A DNA stretch of 8,284 bases, taken from NCBI GenBank assembly GCA_900772715.1, contig CAAGRN010000070.1:1-8284 (forward strand), given 5' to 3'. Below the pieces are notes generated by a model that had not been told where the DNA came from, ran no database searches, and saw only the letters and a program-made list of their open reading frames with translations. Of the stretch, positions 1 through 6,464 are shown in pieces (position 1 is the first letter of the stretch; every line of letters begins with the position of its first letter). This DNA is from an uncultured Subdoligranulum sp. GTDB lineage: Bacteria > Bacillota_A > Clostridia > Oscillospirales > Ruminococcaceae. The translations under genes and the position numbers were made by a program.

Positions 1-1
1 C

Positions 2-244
2 AACAATCAGGAGTACAAGCGGTTCGGCGGTGGGGAAGCAGGTTGCCGGCTCGGACTCGTTCACGCCCAGCATGTCGGAGCCGTTTTTCTGGCAGCGCAC
101 GCCGTGGGGACCGTCGCTCATCGTAACGGCGGGGATGCCGTACTGCGCCATCGCCTTGCTGTGCCAGAAATCCGCACCGTTGCAAAGGCTGATTTTATCT
201 TCCAGTGTCATCTTAGACAAAATGTCTTGTACTTTTTTATCCAT
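2..244 (-). CDS. GH3 beta-glucosidase-like enzyme, N-terminal part only (runs off the left edge)
   Basis: Only the first 81 codons are visible. The translation begins MDKKVQDILSKMTLEDK and continues with LCNGADFWHSKAMAQYGIPA, TMSDGPHGVR (residues 41-50) and LGVNESEPATCFPTA (residues 59-73). These blocks are typical of the N-terminal catalytic domain of clostridial family GH3 beta-glucosidases, which hydrolyse terminal beta-linked glucose or related sugars. There is no signal peptide, so it should be cytosolic. The start ATG overlaps the TAA stop of the rhamnosidase by one base (TAATG), and AAGGAG lies 8 bases upstream, so translation is probably coupled. After CFPTA, where relatives usually continue with a small-residue stretch and a W/F-D motif, the frame reads EPLVLLIV, which does not fit the family; this may be a frameshift or an edge artefact (see findings). 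The catalytic nucleophile region is outside the window. The family call is firm; substrate is inferred from the operon. Confidence 0.88.
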   Translation of the reverse strand, partial: MDKKVQDILSKMTLEDKISLCNGADFWHSKAMAQYGIPAVTMSDGPHGVRCQKNGSDMLGVNESEPATCFPTAEPLVLLIV

Positions 245-3000
245 TATGATTGCTCCTTATCGGCTTGGTTCATCGCAGCCAGCACCTGCTCAAACAGCGG
301 GCGTATGGAATCGCCGTAGGCAAGCAGCGCGGTAACAGGCTCGTTCTTTACATATTCCAGCATCGGGTTTTCCAAAAATTCGGGGCAGTACTGCGCAAAA
401 ATGGCGCGCGCAACCGGGTGGTCCATAATGGTGTGCAGGGCTGTTTCCATGGTATAACGGTTCTTTAGCAAATTTGTTTCGGTCGCGTACTCGTAGTGGT
501 AACTGCCGCTGCCAAGGGTCAGCGTTTCGTCCGATTCGGGCAGGGTCAGCTCGGCGGTGGTGTTGGCGGGAACCGTGGCATCCACCGTGATCTTGCCGCC
601 CTCGCACCGCCACGCAATCGCAATTTTGCCGTAGACGCTCTCGTATTCGAGTTCCGCGTGGGTGATGCCCGTGATAAACTGCGGGCGCAGGGCAAATTTC
701 TTGTAGCCGGGTTCCAGAATTTCCAGCCCGCACAGCTTGGTGTACAGCCAGTTGCCGATGGAGCCATAGGCGTAGTGGTTCAGGCTGTTCATATTGGCGG
801 GGTTGAAGCTGCCGTCCGGGCGGATGGAATTCCAGCGCTCCCAGATGGTGGTCGCGCCCATCTTGACCTCATACAGCCAGCTGGGGTCATCCTCCTGCAA
901 AAGCAGCCGCCCGGCAAGGTCGTGCTTGCCGTTTTCGGACAGGGTCAGGCAGGCAAACGGCGTGCCGATAAACCCGGTCAGCAGATGCGTTTTGTGCGCA
1001 CCGATGTTCTTTTCCAGCGCAGCCAAAAGGCGCGGGCGGAACTCGTCCGGCACCATGTCAAAGTGCAGCGCCAGAATCAGGGCGGTCTGCGTTTCGCTGA
1101 CAAGACGCCCGGTGGGGGTCACATACTCGGCGCGGAACGCCCGCACAAGCTCCTCGCGGCGGCGGCTCCAGCGGTGGGCGTCCTCGGTGTACTGCAAAAC
1201 GGCGGCGGTGTCGGCAAGGATTTGCAAACTCCACGCAAAGCAGACATTGGCGGTAAAGTAGTCGTCGGTTGCGCCTTTGCGCTCGTCGCCCAAGGCGTTT
1301 GCTTCGGCGTCCAGCCCCAGCCAGTCGCCGTACTGGAAGCCGGTCTGCCACAGTCCGTTTTCGCCGCACTGACTCTCGACAAACTCGACCCAATGTTTCA
1401 TACTGTCGTAGCTGTGCTGCAAAATGCGCTTGTCGCCGTAGGCGCGGTAGAGTGTCCACGGCAGCACCGTCACTACATCGCCCCAGAACGCCGCGCCGTC
1501 CTGCTGGTTGCCCAAGATGTTCGGCACGACCTGCGGCATACTGACATCGGGTCCCAACTCGCTGGCAAGATCCCGCAGCCACTTGGTCATAAAGGGCATA
1601 ATGTTCTCATTGAACGCCGCCGTGGGGCAGAACGCCGTCACATCGCCCGTCCAGCCCAGACGCTCACTGCGCTGGGGGCAGTCGGTGGGGATGTCCACAA
1701 AGTTATCCCGCTGGCTCCACTGGATGTTCTGCTGCAGGCGGTTCACCCGCTTGTCAGAGCAGGTAAAACTGCCCGTTTGCTGCAAATCGGTGGAAAGATG
1801 GCACGCCGTAAACTGCACGTTTTGCCCGTAAGCCAGCCCTTCCACGCAGATATAGCGGAAGCCGTGCCATGTGAAATGCGGGTGCAGAATCTGCCTGCCG
1901 CCGCTTAAAGTGTAAGTGTCCGTGGCCTTGGCCCAGCTGAGGTTTTCGGTGTAGAAGTTGCCGTTTTCGTCCAGCGATTCGGCGTGGCGCAGCGTCAGTT
2001 TCTGGCCCCGTTCGCCGTAGATTTCCACCTCGACCCAGCCCGTCAGGTTCTGGCCGAAGTCGTAAACTTTTTCGCCCTTGGGCGTCGTAAATTCCTTGAC
2101 GACTGGCAGTTTTTGCAGGCAGCAAACCGGCTCGTTCTCCTGCCCGACGAGGGTGTCAAAACTATATTCAAACAATTTCACAGGCTGCGGCGCAGCGGGC
2201 GCAGCGGTAAAGTCCTGCGTCTCACCGTCATAAATTTCCGCAAACCGCACCTCGCCGGTCGTGCAAAGCCAGCTTTCGTCCGTGCCGATCCATTCCTCGC
2301 GCCCGTCGGCGTAGGTAATGCAAAGCGCAGCCAGCGCGGCGGTGGTGTCGCCGTAGTTGTTGGGCTGCGGCATAAAGCCGAGCTTACCTTTATACCAGCC
2401 GTTCGCCAGCGTCAGTGCCACGCGGTTTTTGCCGCTGTGCAGCGTTACGGCGTAGGTCTGGTATTGCAGACGCTTGCGGTAGTTCGTCCAGCCGGGGTGG
2501 AAATAGGTATCGTCGGCGGGTTCGCCGTTGACCTGCGCCTCGTACATACCCAAGGCGGTGGCGTAGAGCCGTGCTTTTTTGACATTTCCCTGTACGACAA
2601 AGTCCTTGTACAGCACCGGGCTGACGGGGCTGGTTTTGTCCAGCGTGTGGGTGATCCACTGCGCCTTGCCCTCAAACGCGCTGCCGCGCAAAAGACCTGT
2701 TTCAAAGCGGCTTGTGCCCTCGGTGGTTTCACCGTGGTTGTCCCATACCGTGACCGTCCAGTCATACTCGGTGCGGGGGGTCAGGTTGGGTCCGAGGTAT
2801 TCCAGCAAGACGCTCTGCGCATTTGCCACGCGCCCCGAATCCCAGACGGTTTCGCCGCTGCAAGACAGCTGCAGGCGGTAGGCGGTCTGCAGGATGTCTT
2901 GGCTGTCGCTGTCCAGCTTCCAGCCAAAGCGGGGCTGCACCTCGTCCAGACCCAGCGGCTCGTGCTTATATTCCATCGTCAGATCGTAAAGTTTCAGCAT
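244..3000 (-). CDS. Alpha-L-rhamnosidase, family GH78, cytosolic, with C-terminal helical extension
   Basis: This 918-residue protein should release terminal alpha-L-rhamnose from oligosaccharides or plant glycosides by an inverting mechanism. Residues 1-105 (FGWKL, Y79-D80-W81 region) form an N-terminal beta domain, and about 110-430 hold the rhamnosidase N and concanavalin-like domains (VYDFGQNLTGWV 312-323; FTWHGFRYICVEG 376-388). The six-hairpin catalytic domain spans roughly 430-760 and carries IPTDCPQRSERLGWTGD (437-453), YGDWLGLD (557-564), GATTIWERWNS (715-725) and SLNHYAYGSIGNWLY (739-753). By family knowledge Glu446 is the probable general acid and Glu721 a likely base, with Asp440, Asp453 and Asp559 in the active site. 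A C-terminal beta domain (about 760-842) follows, then about 75 further residues. No signal peptide is present. The start at 3000 is chosen because AGGAGG stands 7 bases upstream; the reading frame stays open 32 codons further, but that stretch reads through the intercistronic hairpin. Second gene of the sugar operon. Confidence 0.95.
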   Translation of the reverse strand: MLKLYDLTMEYKHEPLGLDEVQPRFGWKLDSDSQDILQTAYRLQLSCSGETVWDSGRVANAQSVLLEYLGPNLTPRTEYDWTVTVWDNHGETTEGTSRFETGLLRGSAFEGKAQWITHTLDKTSPVSPVLYKDFVVQGNVKKARLYATALGMYEAQVNGEPADDTYFHPGWTNYRKRLQYQTYAVTLHSGKNRVALTLANGWYKGKLGFMPQPNNYGDTTAALAALCITYADGREEWIGTDESWLCTTGEVRFAEIYDGETQDFTAAPAAPQPVKLFEYSFDTLVGQENEPVCCLQKLPVVKEFTTPKGEKVYDFGQNLTGWVEVEIYGERGQKLTLRHAESLDENGNFYTENLSWAKATDTYTLSGGRQILHPHFTWHGFRYICVEGLAYGQNVQFTACHLSTDLQQTGSFTCSDKRVNRLQQNIQWSQRDNFVDIPTDCPQRSERLGWTGDVTAFCPTAAFNENIMPFMTKWLRDLASELGPDVSMPQVVPNILGNQQDGAAFWGDVVTVLPWTLYRAYGDKRILQHSYDSMKHWVEFVESQCGENGLWQTGFQYGDWLGLDAEANALGDERKGATDDYFTANVCFAWSLQILADTAAVLQYTEDAHRWSRRREELVRAFRAEYVTPTGRLVSETQTALILALHFDMVPDEFRPRLLAALEKNIGAHKTHLLTGFIGTPFACLTLSENGKHDLAGRLLLQEDDPSWLYEVKMGATTIWERWNSIRPDGSFNPANMNSLNHYAYGSIGNWLYTKLCGLEILEPGYKKFALRPQFITGITHAELEYESVYGKIAIAWRCEGGKITVDATVPANTTAELTLPESDETLTLGSGSYHYEYATETNLLKNRYTMETALHTIMDHPVARAIFAQYCPEFLENPMLEYVKNEPVTALLAYGDSIRPLFEQVLAAMNQADKEQS

Positions 3001-3006
3001 ATCGAT

Positions 3007-3013
3007 ACCTCCT
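3007..3013 (-). promoter_or_regulatory. Strong ribosome binding site that fixes the rhamnosidase start
   Basis: On the minus strand AGGAGGT lies six to seven bases before the ATG at 3000. It excludes the longer in-frame start at 3096, which has no comparable site and would encode a non-family basic leader translated from the hairpin region. Confidence 0.85.
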
Positions 3014-3020
3014 ATGCAAA

Positions 3021-3051
3021 TTGCCCCGCCGTCAAAAAGGCGGCAGGGCAA
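3021..3051 (-). other. Intercistronic hairpin between transporter and rhamnosidase
   Basis: In the minus-strand transcript TTGCCCTGCCG (3051-3041) pairs with CGGCGGGGCAA (3031-3021), an 11-bp stem with one U-G pair and a 9-base loop containing five U. It begins 7 bases after the transporter stop codon. No U-run follows the stem (the sequence continues TTTGCAT and then the rhamnosidase ribosome site), so it is a poor full terminator. A partial terminator, an mRNA-stability or a processing element that sets transporter and enzyme levels apart are the likely roles (inference). Confidence 0.6.
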
Positions 3052-3058
3052 AGTTGTT

Positions 3059-4462
3059 TTACTGCGCAGCCTTTTCCTTTTCGTTGCGCTCGGCAATAGC
3101 TTTCATCATATCGCCGTATTTGGCTTCCAAGTCAAACTTGGAGATCAGGATAAACAGGCCGACGAACATCGCCAGCGGAATATACAGGCTGAAGGTGTAG
3201 ATGCCGTAGCGGACGGCGGGGGTGATGACCTCCATATTGCCGGTAAAGCCAACGACCGCCAGAATCCAGCCGACCAGAGAAGCGCCGATGCCGCTGGACA
3301 CCTTACCGCCGAAGCTGGAGGCAGAGGCGGACATACCGATGATCTTGTTGTGGTATTTGTAGTCGTTATAGTCCATTGCCATGCTGTTCAGCGTTCCTGC
3401 CAGACACATCATGGGGATGGTGGCAAAGCTGCCCAAAAGACCCACGGTGATGCAAAGGATAAAGCTGTCGGGCTTGAAGCAGCGGATAACGTTGCCGATA
3501 ATGCCCAGCGCAAAGGCAATTTTCAGGGTCTTGGTCAGGCCAAACTTCTTGGTCATGGGGCCGACCACGATAAAGCCGACAAAGGTCGGGATCAGCCCCA
3601 CAGCACCCATAATGCCGATGAGGTTGTCGTTGCCCAAGATGTACTTGGCGTAGTAGGTGCCGGAGGAGGAGGACAGCGCATAAATAACATTGACCAGCAG
3701 GTTTGCCAGCAGAACGATGACCCAGTATTTGTTGTGGAAAAGCTTGTTGATGGCATCGCCGAAGGCAAGACCGTCATCGGGCTTTTCCTCCTGTGCGGCA
3801 GTCTCCTTGCTGGTTTTGTAGAGGATCAGCAGGAAAATGGCGCTGAGCGCACCAACAATGACCGCAAATTTAATGTAGGCATTCTGGTCGGCCACGCCGT
3901 CAGGACCCAGCATGTTCGTCAACGGCACAAGGGCAATGGCAATGACCATGCCGATAATGTAGCCCGCCGCCGCGCGGAAAATGCCCATTTTGTTGCGCTC
4001 GTCCAAACTCTTGGTGCGCATGACGAGGATTGCGCTGTAGGGGATCATGACCGCCGTGGAAACAATGGCCGTCAGGAACACGTTAGACAGGAACAGGTAG
4101 GCGACCTGTGCAAAGCCGGTCAGCCCGGCAGGCACGGTGAACAGCGCCACAATGGCAACAAATGCCGGAATCGCCATACGCAGGAACCACGGGCGGCATT
4201 TGCCCTTGGGGCTTTTGCCGTTGTCCATGATCTTGCCCATGATCAGATCGGTAAAGGCGTCCACGATTTTAGCCGCCAGCAAAACGTTGGCCGCGGTGGC
4301 GGCCGCAACACCGACTTTTTCGGTGTAGAAGTACAGCACAGCCGATACAAGCCCAGTCATGGCGTTCAGCGCAAACTGACCGCCGCAGTCTGCCAGATAA
4401 TCGCCGGTGCGCATGGTTTTCTGGATACCCATTTTGTCCACGCCAAGTGGTTTCTTTGCCAT
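3059..4462 (-). CDS. GPH-family (MelB-like) cation:sugar symporter of the MFS superfamily
   Basis: This 467-residue integral membrane protein belongs to the glycoside-pentoside-hexuronide:cation symporter family and probably imports a glycoside or oligosaccharide with Na+ or H+. About twelve hydrophobic segments run from residue 30 to 442, with a hydrophilic central loop near 216-240. The segment KIVDAFTDLIMGKIMDNGKS (65-84) matches the MelB helix-II region, where two Asp (here Asp68 and Asp72) form the cation site; the following cytoplasmic loop is basic (KGKCRPW 87-92). MDYNDYKYHNK (363-373) matches the conserved helix-X/XI loop of the family. The start at 4462 is supported by AAGGAG 7 bases upstream; a frame extension 13 codons upstream has no support. 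It is the first gene of the minus-strand operon with the rhamnosidase and GH3 gene, so a rhamnosylated substrate is inferred. Length is normal for the family. The exact sugar cannot be read from the sequence. Confidence 0.92.
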   Translation of the reverse strand: MAKKPLGVDKMGIQKTMRTGDYLADCGGQFALNAMTGLVSAVLYFYTEKVGVAAATAANVLLAAKIVDAFTDLIMGKIMDNGKSPKGKCRPWFLRMAIPAFVAIVALFTVPAGLTGFAQVAYLFLSNVFLTAIVSTAVMIPYSAILVMRTKSLDERNKMGIFRAAAGYIIGMVIAIALVPLTNMLGPDGVADQNAYIKFAVIVGALSAIFLLILYKTSKETAAQEEKPDDGLAFGDAINKLFHNKYWVIVLLANLLVNVIYALSSSSGTYYAKYILGNDNLIGIMGAVGLIPTFVGFIVVGPMTKKFGLTKTLKIAFALGIIGNVIRCFKPDSFILCITVGLLGSFATIPMMCLAGTLNSMAMDYNDYKYHNKIIGMSASASSFGGKVSSGIGASLVGWILAVVGFTGNMEVITPAVRYGIYTFSLYIPLAMFVGLFILISKFDLEAKYGDMMKAIAERNEKEKAAQ

Positions 4463-4469
4463 AATGATT

Positions 4470-4475
4470 CTCCTT
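4470..4475 (-). promoter_or_regulatory. Ribosome binding site of the symporter gene
   Basis: AAGGAG on the minus strand, 7 bases before the ATG at 4462. It decides between this start and the ATG 39 bases further upstream. A short 5-bp hairpin (TGCCG with CGGCA, 4500-4484) lies just upstream in the leader and leaves this site free. Confidence 0.8.
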
Positions 4476-4520
4476 CTTTTTTGTGCCGGTAGAGGCGGCA
4501 TTGCTTTTGATTACAGCCTT

Positions 4521-4549
4521 ATTGTACTGCATAAAAAGCGGGGGATATA
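4521..4549 (-). promoter_or_regulatory. Probable activator-dependent promoter of the symporter-rhamnosidase-GH3 operon
   Basis: On the minus strand the -10 is TACAAT (4526-4521), close to consensus. At a 17-base spacing the -35 position (4549-4544) reads TATATC, a poor match. A good -10 with a weak -35 directly beside an inverted repeat is the usual layout for a promoter that needs an AraC-type activator. Transcription would start near 4514, giving a leader of about 50 bases. Confidence 0.5.
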
Positions 4550-4583
4550 TCATATTTCTGATTTCTGTTTCCAAAATATGATA
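4548..4583. promoter_or_regulatory. Inverted-repeat candidate operator in the divergent control region
   Basis: TATCATATTT (4548-4557) and AAATATGATA (4574-4583) are perfect 10-base inverted repeats separated by 16 bases, so the arm centres are 26 bases apart. The left arm touches the -35 region of the operon promoter. The spacer also contains the direct repeat ATTTCTG ATTTCTG (4554-4567, partly in the left arm). The neighbouring AraC-family regulator is the obvious candidate ligand, although these regulators often bind direct rather than inverted repeats, so another repressor is possible. Confidence 0.5.
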
Positions 4584-4591
4584 ATTTCAGC

Positions 4592-4636
4592 GGGGCTTGC
4601 CCTCTTTCGCGGCGGCAGCCTGCCCCAGTATTTTTT
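4592..4636 (+). terminator. Terminator-like hairpin with T6 run upstream of the regulator promoter
   Basis: GGGGC (4592-4596) pairs with GCCCC (4622-4626), and TTGCC (4597-4601) can pair with GGCAG (4614-4618) with a 3-base bulge. The stem is followed by AGTA and six T (4631-4636). No gene ends just upstream on this strand, so it would stop only a short leader or stray transcript. The bulge and the 4-base gap before the T run weaken the call. Confidence 0.3.
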
Positions 4637-4645
4637 GTCGATATC

Positions 4646-4673
4646 TTGACTGTAATGGCAAAATTGTGATAAA
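4646..4673 (+). promoter_or_regulatory. Sigma-A-type promoter for the AraC-family regulator
   Basis: TTGACT (4646-4651) matches the -35 consensus at five of six bases. After 16 bases comes GATAAA (4668-4673, four of six), with an upstream TG one base before it (extended -10). Transcription would start near 4680, leaving about 20 bases of leader that contain the ribosome site (AAAGGGG, 4684-4690). Confidence 0.55.
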
Positions 4674-4698
4674 GTTAGAGAGAAAAGGGGCGTGTTTT

Positions 4699-5892
4699 AT
4701 GGATGGTTTTCAATGCTGCGAACAGCTGTTTGCGCTCTGCCCGGTGCCGTTGGCAATCGTGGACGCCGACGGCAATCCGATTTTTCTGCTGCCGACCGGG
4801 TACGGCAGTCTTGTGCCGGACATTGCCGTGTCGTGGGTGCTGACGGATTTCCGGTTGCAAAAGCGCGATGCCCTGCACCCGCTGATCACCTATGTGGAAC
4901 CCGGCTACTTTGTCGGCGTGGCGGCGCTGCCCGATGATCGGTACTGCATTGCGGGGCTGGTCAGCCCGTTTCAGCACCCGCGCGCCGAAATTTTGACCAT
5001 GGCGGCGCAGGTCATTGCACCGCAGAAAATCCAGCAATTTTGCGATGTTATGGCGCAAACGCCCTTGGTGAACCTGTACCAGCTCAAGTCGCTGCTGTGC
5101 CTGCTGGTAAAGCTGACGCACGGGGTCAGCATCACGCCGGAAAATATCCTGTTTGTGGACAACACCGTGCTGCGCACCGAATTGCCCGACCGTGCGCTTT
5201 TCAGCCAGCGGGAGGAAGCGGAGTTTCATATCCCGGTGGATTTTGAGTCCGGCGTATGCGGCGCTGTGGAAAACGGCGATGCCGAAATGCTGCAGCGCCG
5301 CCTGCTGCAGCCCTCGCAGGGAAAAATCGGCAGAATGAGTTCCAGCCCCTTGCAGCAGCAGAAATATTCCTTTATATCCTTTGCCACGCTGCTGACCCGC
5401 GCGGCGATTCGCGGCGGGCTGGACAGCGAAACGGCGTTCAACCTCAGCGATGTGTACTGCCAGCGCGCCGATGCGCAGACGGAAATCGAACCCGTGCAAA
5501 AGCTGACCCTTACGATGGCGATGGATTTCTGCAACCGCGTGGCGGACACCAAAAAAGGCGGCGCACAGAGCGCCGTCGTCAAAAACTGTGTACAGTATAT
5601 TTCCACCCATCTGCACGAGGATCTGCGTTTAGAGGATCTGGCGCACGAATGCGGGCTGTGCAGCCGCAGCCTGTCGCTGAAATTCAAGGCGGAGGTCGGC
5701 TGCGGCATACCGGAGTACATCCACCGCGAAAAGCTGCGCGAAGCGCGCTATCTTTTGACCAACACCGACTACAGCCTGTCCGACATTGCGGGGTTTCTGA
5801 ACTACCCGACCCAAAGCTACTTTACCCAAATCTTTAAGCGGTATGAGGGGCGCACGCCGCAGCAGTACCGCGATAACCCGCACGGCGCATAA
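4699..5892 (+). CDS. AraC/YesN-like transcriptional regulator, probable activator of the divergent rhamnoside operon
   Basis: A 397-residue cytosolic DNA-binding protein. The C-terminal AraC domain (about 293-391) has two helix-turn-helix units: LRLEDLAHECGLCSRSLSLK (309-328) and YSLSDIAGFLNYPTQSYFTQ (358-377), followed by the family signature IFKRYEGRTPQQYR (378-391). Residues 188-262 carry a block (GAVENGDAEML, SSSPLQQQKY, TRAAIRGGLDSETAFNLSDVY) that I recognise from many Firmicutes AraC regulators of sugar loci. The N-terminal 150 residues are a sensing region with no cupin motif that I can identify. The start at 4699 is preceded by AAAGGGG with 8 bases spacing; the frame extends 34 codons upstream, but that part crosses the promoter. 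It is divergent from the transport operon, so local control is likely. Its stop lies 23 bases before the sigma-factor start with no terminator between them. The ligand is unknown. Confidence 0.9.
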   Translation: MDGFQCCEQLFALCPVPLAIVDADGNPIFLLPTGYGSLVPDIAVSWVLTDFRLQKRDALHPLITYVEPGYFVGVAALPDDRYCIAGLVSPFQHPRAEILTMAAQVIAPQKIQQFCDVMAQTPLVNLYQLKSLLCLLVKLTHGVSITPENILFVDNTVLRTELPDRALFSQREEAEFHIPVDFESGVCGAVENGDAEMLQRRLLQPSQGKIGRMSSSPLQQQKYSFISFATLLTRAAIRGGLDSETAFNLSDVYCQRADAQTEIEPVQKLTLTMAMDFCNRVADTKKGGAQSAVVKNCVQYISTHLHEDLRLEDLAHECGLCSRSLSLKFKAEVGCGIPEYIHREKLREARYLLTNTDYSLSDIAGFLNYPTQSYFTQIFKRYEGRTPQQYRDNPHGA

Positions 5893-5900
5893 TGCATCGG

Positions 5901-5907
5901 AAGGAGG
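5901..5907 (+). promoter_or_regulatory. Ribosome binding site that fixes the sigma-factor start
   Basis: AAGGAGG stands 8 bases before the ATG at 5916. An alternative ATG at 5892 overlaps the regulator stop (TAATG) but would place this strong site inside the gene and lacks one of its own. Confidence 0.8.
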
Positions 5908-5915
5908 GGGACACC

Positions 5916-6464
5916 ATGGTTTCCGACGGGGATCATTACCGCCAATATCTGAACGGCGACGACGCAGGGCTGGAGGCTCTGATGGAAAAATACGGCGACC
6001 CGCTGACTGTGTACCTTGACGGCTACCTGCACGACATACACGAAGCAGAGGAGCTGATGCTGGATGTGTTCGCCTATCTGTTCACGAAAAAGCCCCGCAT
6101 CCGGGACGGCGGCTTCAAGGCGTATTTGTATAAGGCGGCGCGGCATATGGCGCTGCGCCATAAAAGCAGACGAAAGCGGATGTTCAGCCTGGATGCACTG
6201 ACCGAGGAACCGGACGGGCAGCAGCTGGCGGAGGAGGTCATCGGCACAGCCGAGCGCAACCGCATCCTGCATGGCTGTATGGGCGAAATGAACCCGGACT
6301 ATCGGGAGGTTTTGTATCTGACCTATTTTGAGGGTATGAGCTACGCGCAGGCGGCGGAGGTCACAGGCAAAACCGTGAAGCAGATCACCAATCTGGTGTA
6401 TCGCGGAAAAGAGAGCCTGCGCAAATTACTGGAACGGGAGGGCATCACCAATGCGGAGCCATGA
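5916..6464 (+). CDS. ECF-like sigma-70 family RNA polymerase sigma factor
   Basis: A 182-residue sigma factor with only regions 2 and 4. Region 2 (about 8-90) includes YLNGDDAGLEALMEKYGDPL (11-30), the acidic helix HEAEELMLDVFAYLF (42-56), which matches the core-binding region 2.2, and FKAYLYKAARHMALRHKSRR (67-86), which matches the -10 melting and recognition part. A linker (91-112) follows. Region 4 (about 115-172) has the -35-binding helix-turn-helix, MSYAQAAEVTGKTVKQITNL (141-160), and VYRGKESLRKLL. It would direct polymerase to a small regulon. The anti-sigma candidate gene overlaps its 3' end by 14 bases, the usual arrangement for coupled synthesis of a sigma factor and its inhibitor. 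No ECF-type AAC/CGT autoregulatory promoter was obvious upstream, so it may be co-transcribed with the AraC gene. Signals and target promoters are unknown. Confidence 0.88.
   Translation: MVSDGDHYRQYLNGDDAGLEALMEKYGDPLTVYLDGYLHDIHEAEELMLDVFAYLFTKKPRIRDGGFKAYLYKAARHMALRHKSRRKRMFSLDALTEEPDGQQLAEEVIGTAERNRILHGCMGEMNPDYREVLYLTYFEGMSYAQAAEVTGKTVKQITNLVYRGKESLRKLLEREGITNAEP

Noticed and set aside
496..1908. 470-codon open frame antisense to the rhamnosidase
   Set aside because: It is the mirror of a strongly supported GH78 gene; the translation is low-complexity, rich in Gly, Ala, Arg and Val, and has no domain signature. GC-rich third codon positions open such frames.
3001..3096. 32-codon N-terminal extension of the rhamnosidase frame
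   Set aside because: It runs through the intercistronic hairpin and into the symporter's 3' end and lacks a ribosome site; AGGAGG before 3000 fixes the shorter start.
1984..3099. 371-codon open frame antisense to the N-terminal part of the rhamnosidase
   Set aside because: Same reason as above; no ribosome site or protein family pattern, and it overlaps a gene with clear motifs.
3014..4492. 492-codon open frame antisense to the symporter, rich in His, Asp, Asn and Gln
   Set aside because: Its composition is what results from reading hydrophobic transmembrane codons on the opposite strand; the symporter motifs on the minus strand are decisive.
4463..4698. Catabolite-response (cre) site in the divergent control region
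   Set aside because: I looked for the TGNAANCGNTNNCA pattern on both strands and found no convincing match.
4675..5616. 313-codon open frame antisense to the AraC regulator
   Set aside because: No family pattern and it lies opposite a gene with a diagnostic double helix-turn-helix.
5892..5915. Alternative sigma-factor start at 5892 overlapping the AraC stop
   Set aside because: The strong AAGGAGG at 5901-5907 is correctly spaced only for the ATG at 5916, and the additional eight residues (MHRKEGDT) encode the ribosome site itself.
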